Positions 1 through 7,500 of a stretch of DNA of 12,087 bases are shown in pieces. Under the pieces are notes generated by a model, which was given only the letters and a program-made list of their open reading frames with translations, searched no databases and had not been told where the DNA came from. Made by a program: the position numbers and the translations under genes. How positions within the stretch are numbered: position 1 is the first letter of the stretch; each line of letters begins with the position of its first letter. Source of the stretch: Deltaproteobacteria bacterium (GTDB lineage: Bacteria; Desulfobacterota; Binatia; Binatales; Binataceae); NCBI GenBank assembly GCA_021799555.1, contig JAJZAG010000080.1, forward strand, positions 1-12,087, given 5' to 3'.

Positions 1-207
1 AAAATCGCGCAGCTTCTTGAGCGTCAGGGTATGCCCCAAGTGCAGGTCCGGCGCGGTCGGGTCCATGCCAAGCTTGATCCGCAGCGGGCGGTCAAGATTG
101 AGCTTGGCCTCGAGCTCGGCGGGGGAAATTACCTCGACGGCGCCGTGCCCGAGCGCGGCGGCGCGTTCAGCGGCGCTCGAGGAGTTTTGCTTGCTAATCG
201 CGCTCAT
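1..207 (-). CDS. tyrS: Tyrosyl-tRNA synthetase, N-terminal part (cut by window edge)
   Basis: Charges tRNA-Tyr with tyrosine in the cytoplasm using ATP. Only the first 69 residues are in the window, and the frame runs off position 1 intact. The segment PLRIKLGMDPTAPDLHLGHT (residues 41-60) is the start of the Rossmann catalytic domain. It carries the class I signature HxGH as H56-L57-G58-H59. The wording 'KLGMDPTAPDLHLGH' matches the TyrS branch that differs from the E. coli type (which reads closer to 'CGFDPTADSLHLGH'). The ATG at 207 gives a normal-length leader of about 40 residues before this motif. I see no clear Shine-Dalgarno sequence in front of it. A weak promoter-like pair lies upstream (TTGATC at 255-250 and TACGCT at 233-228, 16-base spacer). 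The gene follows a long gap after pth and probably has its own transcription start. The family call is firm; the C-terminal domains cannot be checked here. Confidence 0.93.
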   Translation of the reverse strand, partial: MSAISKQNSSSAAERAAALGHGAVEVISPAELEAKLNLDRPLRIKLGMDPTAPDLHLGHTLTLKKLRDF

Positions 208-253
208 CGCCGGGACTTCGATGCCACAGCGTACCGGAAAGCGCGTCCCGATC

Positions 254-288
254 AAAAACCCCGGCGCCCGAAGCACGGAAACGGCGCC
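254..288 (-). terminator. Possible intrinsic terminator upstream of tyrS
   Basis: Read on the minus strand, GGCGCC at 288-283 can pair with GGCGCC at 268-263 across a 14-base loop. It is followed by GGGG and then a run of five T (258-254). The hairpin starts directly after the TGA at 291-289 that closes the doubtful ORF 289-762. The stem is short, and the four G between stem and T-run make it weaker than a textbook terminator. GGCGCC is self-complementary, so chance pairing is easy in GC-rich DNA. Confidence 0.35.
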
Positions 289-762
289 TCAGCGGCGGAG
301 GTTCTCGCGGTCGCGTCCGGTGGCCGCCCAAGTTACAGCGGAACGCGAGAAGTGACCGTCCCGCAGGGCCGGAGCCACGGCAACCAAGCGGCGGCGTTGC
401 AGCCGCGCGCGCAATCTGCGAAGCGACATGCGCCCGGGAATCGGCCGCGAACTCGAAGCGATTGCGCGACTCGCCGGCTCACCCCTCTCGAGTGGGCAGA
501 CGCGGCTTCGCGGCGTAAACCAGGCCGGCCCAAAACATAGGCAAAGCCAGTGAAACTGCGCCTCGCTCAAGTCGCGCACGCAGGCGCCAATCCTCAGATA
601 GTCGCCAAACGCGCCATGTTGGCACGCCAAGCCGTTTCGCGTCATGCGATGCGGCTGCGGACGCGGGTCGATAGCCGCTCCGCAGAGCAGCGCGCTGATG
701 CGAAAGAAAAACCTGAGCGCGGCGGCGGCGGACGTGAATCTCGGAATAAACTGCCGATTCAT
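289..762 (-). CDS. Doubtful hypothetical ORF, 157 residues
   Basis: I recognise no family in this ORF, and it may not be a gene. The reading frame from ATG 762 encodes 157 residues. It has a hydrophobic stretch near the N-terminus (about residues 12-31, including ALRFFFRISALLCGAA), then a central part with several cysteines, then an arginine-, serine- and proline-rich tail typical of out-of-frame GC-rich DNA. In favour: a G-rich Shine-Dalgarno-like AAAGGGGG six bases before the ATG, a TTGACA box upstream (895-890), a possible terminator immediately after the stop, and a fair share of G/C third positions in its first half. Against: the composition of the last 60 residues, a promoter with a poor -10 box, and the presence of other long open frames over the same bases. 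An in-frame TTG at 888 would extend it, but that start lies next to the candidate -35 box. The region could also be a decayed gene. Confidence 0.3.
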   Translation of the reverse strand: MNRQFIPRFTSAAAALRFFFRISALLCGAAIDPRPQPHRMTRNGLACQHGAFGDYLRIGACVRDLSEAQFHWLCLCFGPAWFTPRSRVCPLERGEPASRAIASSSRPIPGRMSLRRLRARLQRRRLVAVAPALRDGHFSRSAVTWAATGRDRENLRR

Positions 763-988
763 GGGGATCCCCCTTTCACGGCGGGCGCGGCGCGGTGTGA
801 TTTGGCGCGGCGTCCGATCGGGGCGGCTGCCCCGGTCAACTCCGGAACGGCGCCCCTGCGATGCATACGTAGCGCACGAATAGCTCAAATGTCAACAGCT
901 AGACATATTAAATATCCAATGGTTAGCAAACTGATCGGGCAAAGATTCCTACAGTCCGGCGAACGCGGCTATGCCGATCTTGACCCGG
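763..988. other. Gap between pth and the doubtful ORF: AT-rich island, hairpin, possible promoter
   Basis: No gene is visible here. On the minus strand, TTGACA (895-890) is a perfect -35 hexamer, but the sequence 17-18 bases further on (CTACGT/TACGTA, 872-866) is a poor -10 box. Bases 885-930 are distinctly more AT-rich than the rest of the window and include the near-palindrome ATATTAAATAT. A perfect 6-bp hairpin with a 4-base loop, CGGGGC-GGCT-GCCCCG, sits at 819-834. GGGGATCCCC at 763-772 is a 10-base palindrome next to the ATG at 762 and overlaps the putative ribosome binding site. I see no strong terminator directly after pth. Confidence 0.4.
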
Positions 989-1642
989 CTAGACTCGCTG
1001 ATTGTAGCGGCCCATCGCACGCTCGAGGCCTTCGGAAATGATCGCCTCGACCGCCTCGGCGGCGCGAGCCAGCGCCGGCGCAAAATCCGCAAGCTCTTCG
1101 GCGCGCATCGGCCGCAGCACATAATCGCGCGGGTCGTCATCCGCGACCGGCCGCCCCAGGCCAATCCGCACCCGAATAAAGTCATTGGTGCCGAGCGCCT
1201 CGGCGATCGAGCGCACGCCACGATTTCCGGCGTCGCCGCCGCCGCGCTTGATTCGCAGCCGATGAACTTCCAGATCGAGATCATCGTGGACCACGATCAA
1301 TTTTGCGGGTGCGACCTTGAAGTAACCCAGCAGCGCGGCCACGCATTCGCCCGACGCGTTGTAGAACGTCTCGGGCCGGACCAGGATTGCGCGGTGGCCC
1401 GCAAGTTCGGTTTCGGCCGTAGCACCCGCGAAGCGCCGCCGAGAGATCTGAACTTTCTTCGACTCGGCCAGACGATCGAGCGTCATGAAGCCGACATTAT
1501 GCCGCGAACGCGCGTAGTCGCCGCCCGGATTTCCGAGCCCGGCGACGACCCATTCGATTGGCGAGGATGATTCGGCGGGTCCCTCGGATATTTTTCGCTT
1601 TTGGGCTCGGAATCCGCCGAACAGCCTGCCTAGCTTGCTCAT
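989..1642 (-). CDS. pth: Peptidyl-tRNA hydrolase
   Basis: Cleaves the ester bond of peptidyl-tRNAs released from stalled ribosomes, recycling tRNA in the cytoplasm. Of 217 residues, the core starts near residue 31. Family motifs seen are GLGNPG (35-40), RHNVGF (47-52, with the catalytic His48, equivalent to E. coli His20), ETFYNASGE (91-99, Asn95), VHDDLDL (118-124, catalytic-site Asp121 region), KRGGGDAGNRGVRSI (132-146) and FIRVRIGLGRP (155-165). The usual GGHNG at the fifth motif reads GNRG, so the histidine and asparagine equivalent to E. coli His113-Asn114 are Asn140-Arg141. The first 30 residues are a basic extension not usual for the family (typically about 190 residues). I keep the ATG at 1642 because it forms an ATGA overlap with the stop of the upstream aminotransferase gene and I see no later ATG before the core. 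It is the last gene of the coupled run. Confidence 0.95.
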   Translation of the reverse strand: MSKLGRLFGGFRAQKRKISEGPAESSSPIEWVVAGLGNPGGDYARSRHNVGFMTLDRLAESKKVQISRRRFAGATAETELAGHRAILVRPETFYNASGECVAALLGYFKVAPAKLIVVHDDLDLEVHRLRIKRGGGDAGNRGVRSIAEALGTNDFIRVRIGLGRPVADDDPRDYVLRPMRAEELADFAPALARAAEAVEAIISEGLERAMGRYNQRV

Positions 1643-2751
1643 CGCCGGTTACGCCGCCTGTTACCGCGATTGGGAGAGCGGCTTGCGAGTACCGGCGCGC
1701 GCTCCCCGGCAAGCAGAGGAGCAAGCGCCCGATAGAGCGCGCTCATCTCGGCCGGTGTCCCAATCGATATCCTGAGCCCGTCGCGGAGCATCGGAGTAGC
1801 AAAGTGCCGCACCAGGATTCCCGCCCTCCGCAGTCCGCGTGCGATCGGACCAAGGTCTCGTCCCGGCATCCGGGCAAGCACGAAATTGGACTCGGACGGC
1901 GCAACGGAAAAGCCGAGCTTGCGCAATCGCTCAATCGCCTCGGCGCGTGTAGCCTTTACACGCGCGACGTTTCGGCGCATCCATGCGGCGTCGTCCACGG
2001 CGGCGGCTCCGGCAGCCAGCGCGATACGGCTGAGGTTGTACGAATCCTTGACCTTGAGGAGAGCCTCGATTACTTCGGGATGCGCGAAGCACAAGCCCAG
2101 GCGCATCCCGGCCAGCGAGAACGATTTTGACAACGTCCGCAAGATGACCAGGTTATGATGGCGGCGCAGGATCCGCAGCGCGTTGTCTGCGGCGAAATCG
2201 ACATAGGCCTCGTCAATAATCAGCAGGCGGCCAGCGAGCGCGCCGGCGAGCGCGCTCAGTTTCGCAATCGGCGTAAAGCTTCCCGAAGGAGAATTGGGAT
2301 TGCAGACGATCGTCAACCGCGCGCGGGCGCGCACCAATTCGGGTATGGGCAGGATAAAGTCCGGACCGAACGCGACGCGGGCGACTCGCGCTTCCTGAAT
2401 CTCGGCCAGCGTATCGTAAAGCGAGTACGTCGGTACCGGATAGGCAACCTTATCGCCCCGTCCGAGCACCGCCCTAAACAGCATCCCGAGCAGCTCGTCG
2501 GAGCCGTTCCCGGCCAGGATCATGTCGCGCGGCACGCGATAGTATCGCGAGGCGGCGGCGACAAATTCGTCGCCGCGCGGCGCCGGATAAAGCCGCAGCG
2601 CGCCGCCGGTTGCCTTCGTGACGGCGCGCCGCACTTTTGGCGAGGGCGGATACGGATTCTCGTTGGTGTTGAGCTTGATCAGCTTTTCACCCGGACGTGG
2701 TTGTTCGCCGGGCGTGTACGCCGCCATCTTTTTGATCGAATCTCGAAACAT
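1639..2751 (-). CDS. hisC: Histidinol-phosphate aminotransferase family (HisC-type)
   Basis: A PLP-dependent class I/II aminotransferase, most likely converting imidazole acetol phosphate plus glutamate to histidinol phosphate. Of 370 residues, motifs in order are NTNENPYPP (28-36, substrate-binding N-terminus), GNGSDE (81-86), NPNSPSG (151-157), DEAYVDF (180-186), RTLSKSFSLAGMRLG (205-219, with Lys209 as the PLP Schiff-base lysine), SNFVLAR (288-294) and LRISIGT (326-332). Length fits the HisC family, apart from an arginine-rich tail at about 351-370. The ATG at 2751 lies 16 bases after the oxidoreductase stop, with only a weak GGAA upstream. The stop overlaps the pth start as ATGA. No other histidine genes are in the window, so related activities (aromatic or other HisC-like aminotransferases) cannot be excluded from sequence alone. 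Confidence 0.9.
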   Translation of the reverse strand: MFRDSIKKMAAYTPGEQPRPGEKLIKLNTNENPYPPSPKVRRAVTKATGGALRLYPAPRGDEFVAAASRYYRVPRDMILAGNGSDELLGMLFRAVLGRGDKVAYPVPTYSLYDTLAEIQEARVARVAFGPDFILPIPELVRARARLTIVCNPNSPSGSFTPIAKLSALAGALAGRLLIIDEAYVDFAADNALRILRRHHNLVILRTLSKSFSLAGMRLGLCFAHPEVIEALLKVKDSYNLSRIALAAGAAAVDDAAWMRRNVARVKATRAEAIERLRKLGFSVAPSESNFVLARMPGRDLGPIARGLRRAGILVRHFATPMLRDGLRISIGTPAEMSALYRALAPLLAGERAPVLASRSPNRGNRRRNRR

Positions 2752-2767
2752 CAGTGGATAGTTCCAG

Positions 2768-3841
2768 TCAGCGCGCTGTAGCCGGTATCGTGCCCGTTGG
2801 CCGCTGCAAAGGCAGCTTTACACTCGCGCCGATTTGGCTTGACCGATAGCATGCGTCGATAACCTCGACCGCGCGAAGTCCGTCGATACCGTCCGGATGC
2901 GGCGCGGCGCGGCCGGCGATCGCGTCGGCGAAATTGCGGGCCAGCGAGCGAAACGGAGCCAACGGGTCGCGCGGGTCAAACTCCGCCATGATTTCGGCGC
3001 GCGAGAATCCAGGCGCTTCGGTGCCGTCGGCGCGCAGAATCGAAACGTCGCTGCGCGGGTAGCCGATCATTATTCGACCGCCAGTCCCGTAAATTTCGAT
3101 TGCAGACAAGCCGGGAGTGCTGCTCCAACTCGCTTCGAGCACCCCGATCGCGCCCGAGCGAAAGCGCACCAGCGCGACCCCGGTGTCTTCGACGCCAATC
3201 GGTTTGGCGAGCGTGGCTACCTGCCCTTGGACCGACTCGATCTCGCCGAGATACCAAATCGCAAGGTCGGCGATATGCACGCCAAGGTCAAGCATCGCGC
3301 CGCCACCGGATTGGCCGGCGTTCGTGAACCATTCCTGCCCGGGCGCCCATCCCTGCGGTCCGCCATGCGAGAGCCGCGCGCGGATAAAGTGCGGAGCACC
3401 AATCGCTCCGGCGTCAAGCGCGCGTTTGACGGCGGCTTCGATTCCGCCATAGCGACGCTGCATCGCGACGATCAGTATCTTTCCTGAGGCGCGGGCCGCC
3501 GCAGTCATTCGTCCGGCGCTTTCCACCTCGGGCGCCATCGGCTTTTCACATAGCACATGGGCGCCCGCGGCCAGCGCGGCAATCGTGTATTCGCAGTGCA
3601 AATGATTTGGCGTCAGAATCGCGACGGCGTCGGGCTTTTCACGCGCAAGCATCGTCCTAAAATCGCTATATGTATTCGGACGCGCGGCTGCATCGGGCCA
3701 AAAGGATCCGGCGACGCGGCGGGCTTTTTCGATCGTGCGGCTCTGCAACGCGACGATTTTGAATTCCGGCGTGGCCATCAGAGCCGGAATATGTGCGCGC
3801 TCGGCGATCGTACCCGTGCCCGAAATTGCGAGCCTGATCAT
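2768..3841 (-). CDS. Gfo/Idh/MocA family NAD(P)-dependent oxidoreductase
   Basis: A cytoplasmic dehydrogenase of the glucose-fructose oxidoreductase / inositol dehydrogenase family; the substrate is unknown. Of 357 residues, the N-terminal Rossmann fold shows GTGTIAERAHIPAL (8-21), TPNHLH (77-82) and HVLCEKPMA (95-103). Lys100 of the EKP motif is the conserved active-site lysine. The C-terminal domain has GGGAMLDLGVHIADLAIW (179-196), whose Asp185 and His189 match the family's catalytic D-x-x-x-H. The start is well fixed: ATG 3841 overlaps the cutA stop as ATGA and has a strong GGAGG (3851-3847) five bases upstream. It is followed 16 bases later by the hisC-type gene. Such enzymes act on sugars, inositols, biliverdin or nucleotide-sugars; nothing here picks one. 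Confidence 0.92.
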   Translation of the reverse strand: MIRLAISGTGTIAERAHIPALMATPEFKIVALQSRTIEKARRVAGSFWPDAAARPNTYSDFRTMLAREKPDAVAILTPNHLHCEYTIAALAAGAHVLCEKPMAPEVESAGRMTAAARASGKILIVAMQRRYGGIEAAVKRALDAGAIGAPHFIRARLSHGGPQGWAPGQEWFTNAGQSGGGAMLDLGVHIADLAIWYLGEIESVQGQVATLAKPIGVEDTGVALVRFRSGAIGVLEASWSSTPGLSAIEIYGTGGRIMIGYPRSDVSILRADGTEAPGFSRAEIMAEFDPRDPLAPFRSLARNFADAIAGRAAPHPDGIDGLRAVEVIDACYRSSQIGASVKLPLQRPTGTIPATAR

Positions 3842-4194
3842 CGCTTCCTCCGCGTGCGGACCACGCGCCCGCCGGTCGCTTGCGTCAGCCAGTCGAGGTA
3901 CCCGCGCGCGCCACTTTCCACCTGGAACGCAAGCACCTCCGGAACCTCATAGGGGTGAAGTTCGCCGATGCGACGCTCGAGCCGATTCAGTAACGCGGCG
4001 CGCGTTTTTATGATCATCAGAACCTCGCGTGCACGCTCGACTCGATTCTGCCACCTATAGATCGAGCGAATCGGACCAACAATATTGACGCAAGCCGCCA
4101 ACTGCTCCGCGACGATCGCCGATGCGATCGGCCGAGCCTGCGCGACCGAAGCAGCGGTGACGAGGACCACTCTTGCCGTCCGCGCAGATCGCAT
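3838..4194 (-). CDS. cutA: CutA1-family divalent cation tolerance protein
   Basis: A small trimeric protein of the CutA1 family, related in fold to PII signalling proteins. It is linked to copper/divalent cation tolerance in E. coli, but its exact function is unsettled. From ATG 4194 it has 118 residues, close to the usual 105-115. Signature segments seen are ARVVLVTAAS near the start, LAACVNIVGPIRSIYRWQ in the first half, VLMIIKTR in the middle, and ELHPYEVPEVLAF followed by YLDWL near the end. A longer in-frame start at 4263 would add 23 residues reaching well into the preceding gene, and the family does not have them. The chosen ATG lies five bases after the TAA of the glutaredoxin-like gene. 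The gene's own stop overlaps the next start as ATGA, so coupling on both sides is likely. Confidence 0.9.
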   Translation of the reverse strand: MRSARTARVVLVTAASVAQARPIASAIVAEQLAACVNIVGPIRSIYRWQNRVERAREVLMIIKTRAALLNRLERRIGELHPYEVPEVLAFQVESGARGYLDWLTQATGGRVVRTRRKR

Positions 4195-4199
4195 CGCGC

Positions 4200-4460
4200 T
4201 TATCGCCACGGGTCGCGGCGCACTTCGCGCAGCAAGCGTTTTCTCAACTCGCGCGGGGTGCATCGGAACTTGAAAGCCTTGCGCCGGTTGACAAACAGGA
4301 CCGGAACTTCCTGGCCGTAGAGCGCTTCAAGCTCAGGGCGGGCGTCGATTTCGACGCGTTCGAGGCGCGCCTCGAAGCGTGGCAGTTCGGCGTCGATCAC
4401 TTCTTCCATTTCACGGCACAGTTCGCAATCGCGGCGCGTATACAGGATCAGTTCAATCAT
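4200..4460 (-). CDS. Glutaredoxin-like thiol protein
   Basis: A small thioredoxin-fold protein of 86 residues from ATG 4460, resembling the glutaredoxin-like family once called DUF836 (Pfam Glrx-like). The N-terminus reads IELILYTRRDCELCREMEEV, a first beta strand followed by a CxxC redox pair (Cys12 and Cys15, C-E-L-C). The cis-proline segment EVPVLFVN comes about 40 residues later, as expected for the fold. Its substrate is unknown. A TTG nine codons upstream (4487) would extend it, but the family normally starts directly at the first strand, so I use the ATG. No clear Shine-Dalgarno sequence is visible. It opens the run with cutA. The 119 bases between it and the AsmA-like gene (4461-4579) contain no gene and no convincing promoter or terminator that I can see. 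Confidence 0.82.
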   Translation of the reverse strand: MIELILYTRRDCELCREMEEVIDAELPRFEARLERVEIDARPELEALYGQEVPVLFVNRRKAFKFRCTPRELRKRLLREVRRDPWR

Positions 4461-4579
4461 CGTGCGCGGTCCGCGTGATGCGTCCAAGGGTGCACTTTAA
4501 CCATGTATTCGCAGCCGTCCAAGCAGCCGATGACGATCCGGAACTGGACCGCGGTTCCGCCGGGCGCAAAAGACGCTAC

Positions 4580-7500
4580 TCACTTGATCGTGTTGGGGCG
4601 GATTATATTGATCGGCATGCCCAGCGTTTTAATGACGAATTCCGCGACCGAGCGAATCGGCATCGGCATAATCGACGGGTTATCGACCGGGCCGTAGACG
4701 TGCATATACGCAGCCACCAATTCGCCTGTGCCGCCGGCGACATTGCTGCCGATAAGAGGAATCTTGCTGAGCAGCCAGTTTACGGTGCTGAACGGGAACA
4801 GGGCGAAGTTCATATCCATCGTGCTGTCGGCGAAATTTATGCTGCCGGTGGCGGTGATGGCCATGACCGGGCCTTCGAGCACGAATTGTTCGGTCTGGAA
4901 AACACCTTTGGCGCCCTTAAGGTCGGCGAAGATTGTGTCGTAGGGCAGACCCGAGACTCTGGGATCGGGAAACCTGGCGGTGAGCCAACTCTTAAGGTCG
5001 ATCAGCGCGAGCATCCGCGAGATCAGCGAGAATCGATTGACCACGCCGTCACGCATGGTGAGCGAAATAGTGCCCGACAGGGTTTGAAAAAAATCCGAGT
5101 TGGTGTCGGCGCGAAGATCCACGGCGACCCACATCTTTCCGAGCACCGGCGACTCTTTGCGCTTACCGGAAAGAAGAAAGAGCGGTGCGGCATCGATATC
5201 GGCGACTTTGCCCTTGATCTGAATCCAATCGTCGCGCTTGCGTCCGATAATTTCGAGGTCGATCTTGCCGCGGAACGAGTTGGCTTCGAAATTCCACACC
5301 CTCCAGGCGCCATGATCGTAGTTGAAATCGCCGCGAACATTGCGCATCGGAAATGCGCCCAGGTGCGCCTTGGACACTTTGACGAAACCGCGCACCGGAA
5401 TCGGAAAGTGGCTTGGCGGCGTCGAAGGTGACCAAGGCATCCGGATGAACTTCAATACCTCGAAATCGAGCTCTTGCGCGTCGGCGTCGATCCTGAGCAC
5501 GGGATGCTCAAGATCGGCGATCGACATCGCAAACGTGAGCGGCTGGCCCTCGAGGGTGGTCGCAGGCATCGCAACTTTCATCGTGTGCTTGTCGAATGAG
5601 AACGTCGCACCCTGCACCAACATCGGCGAGCGCATGAAGCCAAAGTTGACTTCGCCCTTATTGAGAACGAAACGCCCGCTCGCAAGTGGGTCGGCGTGCC
5701 GCGCAGGGTCGGCGCGCAGCGTGAGTTTGCCGCCAATCGGTCCGACGATTTGCAAGTCCGTGGGATCGACCAGCAGAGCCAGCCACGGACCGGCCTGCAT
5801 CTGATGGAGATCGATCGTGGCGTTGCGGACCTTGACCCCGTTGCGGTCGAAACCGAAGACGCCGTTAACTGTCCCGTCACCGCCGGAAATCGCAAGCGCC
5901 ACGTGATCGATCGTCAGCTCGCCCGCGGCGACGGCGATCGCACCACGACGGAACTCCACCGGGGCCGGCGTGCCTTTAAGCTTGAGGACGAGCCGATTGG
6001 GCTCGATTCGTACCTGATAAATGGGCGGAGGCGCGGGATTGTCGGGCGTAAGAATTCCTTGCGCGCTCAAGGTAATGCCGATGCGGCCCGCAACCGAGGT
6101 GAGCCGTTTGCGCGCCTCGATCTTCAGAGTCTTCATCGCAAGTTTCCCAGCCGCGTATAGCTCCGCCACATCGGCGTCAGCTTTGAAGGCGATCCGGTAC
6201 GGAATCCGCCGAAGTCCGCCGGCCACTTCGAGGCGCGTCGTGATGTCGCTGAGCCGCGATCCTCCGAGCCTCGCCGAACCCTGGCGTGCGGTAATCACGC
6301 CTCCGGCATACTGGAGCGTGACGCCCAGAGCCGAGACAGGAGGCAACCGCAAACTGGCGGGCAGCGTAAAGGCGGCGTTGGACAGTGTCGCTTGGAAACG
6401 AAGACCATCGCGAATCGCGTCGAGTGGGTTCGAGCGGAATCCTGCGACCGTCGAGGTAAATTCGGCGGATTCGAGAGACAGTTTTCCCGCGCTGACAAGG
6501 GCAAGCGCGTCGTTGACCGAGCGCGGGACCTCGACAATCCGCTTGAGCTGCGCGCGTACCAGAGCGGTATCGACGGCGACCGCGCCAATACGAACCGTCG
6601 CCGAGGGATTCCCACCGAAGGGTTCGGAAATTTGCCCGTCAGCAGTCAGGATTTCGCGTTCTTGATAACGAACGCTTACCTTACTTAGCGCCGCCGTTTG
6701 AGAGGAAACGGCATAATTGCAGCGCACCGAATACCCGCCGAGCGGATCTGGTCCCTTCAGGTCTCTCCCGCTGAGGGTCAAACCCCTGACGCTCGCTTCG
6801 CCCGTGCCTTGCGCCTTGCCATCGTCACCAAGCGTGAAATTCAGCTTTCCCGCGCTCTGGCCCTCGGCGCGAAGCGCAGCGCGCGAGGTCAAAGGTCCCA
6901 AGCGCGCGTGCCAGAAGCGGAGTTTGCCGCTGGCGACCTGATGCGGCGGCGTCTCGCGTCCGATCCCTCCTTGCAGCGCGCCGGCAATCCGCAAACCTGC
7001 CATAGGCTCGCGGACCACCCGCGCATCGAACGAGACATGCCACACGGCGGAGTCCCAATGCTTGCGGTACGCGATCATCCCGACTCGATCGACAACCGGC
7101 ACGCCGGACGAATCGCGAATCGTCCCGTTGGTGATCTGGATTCGCCACGCAACGGTGCCAAGATCGCGCAGCGCGATCAGAACGCCTTGCACCGCTTGGG
7201 CTCCGGGCTGAGGCAACGGCAGCGCTCCGAGTTGCGCCGTGCTCATCGGCACCGTGATGTCGGGAGTGTCGAGCGTCAGCGCGTACAACGGCATTCCATA
7301 CGAAAAAATCAGCGCATGGTAACTGATCGCGGCACGGACCCGTTCAAGGTTAACGAGCTCGCTCGAGCCGCTTATCACGCGCGGATTTTCGAGCGTGATT
7401 TCCAGATGGCTGCTGAGTCGAAGATGAGACCCGGAGTACGCGATTTCGAGTCCGGTGCGGGACCTGACAGCGACCAGCACCGCCCGCACCAAGCTTGCCC

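Noticed and set aside
31..540. Long plus-strand open frame over the start of tyrS and the gap beyond it
   Set aside because: Its first part is antisense to the clear tyrS reading frame, and the translation is arginine-rich with no recognisable motif. Long antisense frames are expected in GC-rich DNA.
763..888. Extension of the doubtful ORF to a TTG at 888
   Set aside because: The TTG lies next to the candidate -35 box, has no ribosome binding site, and the added residues show no coding character.
880..935. AT-rich patch as a possible attachment site or island edge
   Set aside because: No integrase, no tRNA gene and no direct repeat is visible around it; the genes on both sides are ordinary housekeeping genes.
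4195..4263. Longer start of CutA at 4263
   Set aside because: It would overlap the glutaredoxin-like gene by about 60 bases and add residues not seen in CutA proteins; the ATG at 4194 gives a family-length product.
4379..5431. 350-residue plus-strand frame opposite the glutaredoxin-like and AsmA-like genes
   Set aside because: It covers parts of two supported minus-strand genes and has no domain pattern; it mirrors their codon structure.
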